64,000 bases of DNA. It comes from Moraxellaceae bacterium AER2_44_116 (lineage in GTDB: Bacteria > Pseudomonadota > Gammaproteobacteria > Pseudomonadales > Moraxellaceae). Each line of letters opens with the position of its first letter. Position 1 is the first letter of the stretch. The position numbers and the translations under genes were made by a program. The stretch covers positions 6,991 to 70,990 of the forward strand of contig VIAD01000015.1 of assembly GCA_006546595.1 (NCBI GenBank), given 5' to 3'. The notes below the pieces were generated by a model. That model was not told the origin of the DNA and made no database searches. It was given only the letters and a program-made list of their open reading frames with translations. Shown here piece by piece: positions 62,010 through 64,000 of this stretch.

Positions 62010-63694
62010 ATATAGGCAATATGATTTCGTATTTAATTATTGCAGGTGTCATTCTTTTTGCCTTTATTATGGTTGGCGTGATTATTGCGCGTTTATATCG
62101 TCGTTCGACCAAAGAACAAAGTTTTGTTCGTACTGGTTTTGGTGGCCAAGCCGTCATTATGAACGGTGGTGCATTAGTCTTACCCGTGTTGCATGAGTTG
62201 ATTTGGGTCAACATGAATACCTTGCGTTTAGAAGTGAAACGCGAAAAACATGACTCCTTGATTACCAAAGATAAAATGCGCGTTGATGTCGGTGTCGAGT
62301 TTTATGTCCGTGTTAACCCCACCGAAGAAGCCATTGCCGCCGCCGCACAAACCTTGGGCGCAAGAACACTGCATGCCGATGAATTACGCACACTCATTGA
62401 AGGTAAATTTGTTGCCGCCTTACGTGCCTGTGCTGCACAAATGGACATGGCCGAAATGCACGAACATCGCTCGCGTTTTGTGCAAAGCGTACAATCTATT
62501 GTCGTTGAAGATTTAGCCAAAAATGGTTTAGAGCTAGAAAGCTCGTCCCTCACCCACTTCAACCAAACCAAAATCGAATACTTTGATCCACAAAATGCCT
62601 TTGATGCTGAAGGTTTAACACGCTTAACCGAACAAACCGAAAATCGTCGTAAAGAGCGTAATCATATCGAACGCGAAACTGCCGTTTCTATTGCCACCAA
62701 AGACTTAGAAGCTAACAAACAGCAATTAGACATCGCGCAACAAAATGAATTTGCCAAACTAGAGCAAGAACGGGAAATTGAAACCCGTAAAGCGCAACAA
62801 ACAGCAGAAATTTCTGCCCAACAAGCCGACCGTCAACGTGAATCCTTACAAGCGCAAATTGCCGCCAAGCAACAAACCGACACGTCTCGTATTACTGCTG
62901 AACGGTCAATTAAAGAACAAGAAGTGGAAGCTGAACGTAAAATCACCATTGCAAAAATCGAAAAAGACAAAGCCATTCAAATCAGTCAACAAGGCACTAA
63001 CATCGAAATTGCCAGCAAAAGCCGTGATGAATCCGTTGCCAAAGCCGAGGCCGATAAAGCCCGTGCCGAAGCCGTAAAGGCGGAAGAAAGCGTGGTCACT
63101 GCCCGTCAACTGGCGGTTGCTGAACGGGAAAAATCCATTCAATTAGTGGAAGCGCGTAAAAGAGCCGAACAAGAAGCAATTGGTGTTACGGTCGCCGCCG
63201 AAGCGGAGCGTGATGCCGCCAAGGCACGAGCTGAGTCGTTGCAAACGCAAGCTACGGCTGAAGCCGAAGCCGACCGTATTCGTGCCGAAGGGATACGCGC
63301 AAAATATGCCGCACAAGCCGATGGTAAACGCATGATTAACGAAGCAGAAAATACCTTGTCGCCTGAATTAATTGCTATGCAAGTGAAGATGTTATTGATT
63401 CGAGAGTTGCCGCGTATTATTGAGCAATCCGTTAAGCCATTAGAGCAAATTGAAGGCATTAAAATCATTCAAATTGAAGGATTGAATGGTGGCCAACACT
63501 CAGGCAATACCACTGAGGGCGGCAATAATACCAACTCAGGCAACCTCAGCGAACAAGTGATTGCCAGTGCCTTACGTTATCGCGCTCAAGCACCGTTAAT
63601 TGACCAGTTAATGAGTGAAGTGGGTTTAGCGGGTGGTAGCACGCAGGGATTGGTGCAGGGGTTGTTAAAAAGCCAAGAGTCAGAGACTAAGTAA
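62006..63694 (+). CDS. yqiK: Flotillin family protein YqiK
   Basis: 562-residue flotillin/SPFH scaffold. N-terminal membrane helix at about 8-29 (YLIIAGVILFAFIMVGVIIA), SPFH/band 7 domain (about 40-210, FVRTGFGGQAVIMNGGALVLP, DALRTLIEG-like DELRTLIEGKF), a long Ala/Glu/Lys coiled coil (about 215-420, repeated EKDKA, KAEADKARAEA), and a C-terminal domain with a Gly/Asn-rich linker (SGNTTEGGNNTNSGN). The coiled coil drives oligomerisation into membrane domains. It is translationally coupled to yqiJ. Confidence 0.96.
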   Translation: MNIGNMISYLIIAGVILFAFIMVGVIIARLYRRSTKEQSFVRTGFGGQAVIMNGGALVLPVLHELIWVNMNTLRLEVKREKHDSLITKDKMRVDVGVEFYVRVNPTEEAIAAAAQTLGARTLHADELRTLIEGKFVAALRACAAQMDMAEMHEHRSRFVQSVQSIVVEDLAKNGLELESSSLTHFNQTKIEYFDPQNAFDAEGLTRLTEQTENRRKERNHIERETAVSIATKDLEANKQQLDIAQQNEFAKLEQEREIETRKAQQTAEISAQQADRQRESLQAQIAAKQQTDTSRITAERSIKEQEVEAERKITIAKIEKDKAIQISQQGTNIEIASKSRDESVAKAEADKARAEAVKAEESVVTARQLAVAEREKSIQLVEARKRAEQEAIGVTVAAEAERDAAKARAESLQTQATAEAEADRIRAEGIRAKYAAQADGKRMINEAENTLSPELIAMQVKMLLIRELPRIIEQSVKPLEQIEGIKIIQIEGLNGGQHSGNTTEGGNNTNSGNLSEQVIASALRYRAQAPLIDQLMSEVGLAGGSTQGLVQGLLKSQESETK

Positions 63695-63756
63695 GTGCCT
63701 ATGTTATTTTTTGGTATGCAATACACTGGCTGATAATAGGAAATGAGGAAAGTACT

Positions 63757-63957
63757 TTGGCTTTAAATAATGCTCATGAAGGTTATGACTACCAAGATTT
63801 AATAACAAGCTACTTTGTTTTAAAAGAAGCATTAGAGGGGAATCTTGATTGCGTTTTTTCAATAGATAAAAAGAATACGACAGGATCTATTCCTGATAGA
63901 TTTGATGACTTAGTTATAACCAATGGCATTCATATACAGCGAAAACAGAGCCTGTAA
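63757..63957 (+). pseudogene. Truncated N-terminus of a Cap4/DUF4297-like defence protein
   Basis: Open frame of 66 codons from a TTG start with GGAAAG upstream: ALNNAHEGYDYQDLITSYFV and FDDLVITNGIHIQRKQ resemble the opening of large dsDNA-nuclease-domain defence proteins, whose next segment normally continues for hundreds of residues. Here TAA follows at 63955, and the other two frames also close soon after, so no simple one-base shift restores it within the window. It looks like a decayed remnant; the sequence ends 43 bases later, so a restart beyond the window cannot be excluded. The family assignment is from pattern memory only. Confidence 0.4.
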
Positions 63958-63966
63958 ATAATTCTG

Positions 63967-63982
63967 TGTAAACGCGTTTACA
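63967..63982. repeat. 16-base perfect palindrome after the truncated gene
   Basis: TGTAAACGCGTTTACA is its own reverse complement, 10 bases after the stop of the truncated gene. It could be an operator or a recombination scar. Confidence 0.6.
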
Positions 63983-64000
63983 TGAAGTTTCCTAAACGGT

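Noticed and set aside
1..64000. CRISPR arrays, tRNA or rRNA genes
   Set aside because: No regularly spaced direct repeats with unique spacers and no cloverleaf or rRNA-like sequence noticed; the dispersed repeats are single palindromic units.

Overview
The window looks like chromosomal DNA from a gammaproteobacterium with moderately low GC. The evidence is the gene order: rpsB-tsf-(kinase)-pyrH-frr-uppS-cdsA-dxr-rseP-bamA-skp-lpxD-fabZ-lpxA-(methylase)-lpxB-rnhB-...-dnaE-accA-tilS on the minus strand, with map-glnD-dapC-dapD-yffB diverging from rpsB. FabA/FabB unsaturated fatty acid synthesis and lipid A genes show an outer membrane. The many short palindromic intergenic repeats and the AT-leaning composition suggest a Thiotrichales/Beggiatoa-like lineage, but no marker here fixes the genus, so that placement is inference.

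Layout. 1-942: 3' part of a sensor histidine kinase. 972-2131: an unusual two-gene unit, an unrecognised 239-residue protein translationally coupled to a PIN-domain nuclease. 2243-5170: small protein plus topA. 5524-7274: ZntB-like transporter and a VapBC toxin-antitoxin pair. 7315-9303: a membrane-anchored small protein and two tandem paralogous cysteine-containing proteins of unknown function. 9393-12078: MOSC-domain protein and etfBA. 12534-14350: fabA-fabB. 14503-20848: META lipoprotein, tilS, accA, dnaE. 21096-22612: CHAD protein next to a MITE-like element, and an AT-rich orphan. 22731-41399: the envelope/translation cluster, carrying two insertions relative to the textbook order (a D12-class DNA adenine methylase between lpxA and lpxB, and a BvgS-like hybrid kinase between tsf and pyrH). 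41694-47693: map, glnD, dapC, dapD, yffB. 47737-50654: yqhA and priA. 50693-53363: a three-gene catabolic cluster (FAH-family hydrolase, HCCA-isomerase/DsbA-like protein, FAD-linked oxidase). 53404-55441: an AAA ATPase plus HNH nuclease pair that matches the Septu (PtuAB) anti-phage architecture. 55634-61121: serA, START-domain protein, hslR, argS, SPOR-domain protein. 61326-63694: yqiJ-yqiK (OB-fold membrane protein plus flotillin). 63757-63957: a short, apparently truncated N-terminus resembling large defence proteins.

Most of the window is housekeeping. Accessory material sits in small islands between conserved blocks: the PIN pair, VapBC, the paralogous pair, the orphan at 22 kb, the methylase, PtuAB and the terminal fragment. 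The best candidates for something new are the coupled PIN pair at 972-2131 and the tandem paralogues at 7844-9303. The clearest recognisable defence system is PtuAB at 53404-55441. Four families of short palindromic repeats punctuate the intergenic spaces, including six copies of an element with arms CTTCGACTCCGCTCAG. No tRNA, rRNA, CRISPR array or full insertion sequence was seen.
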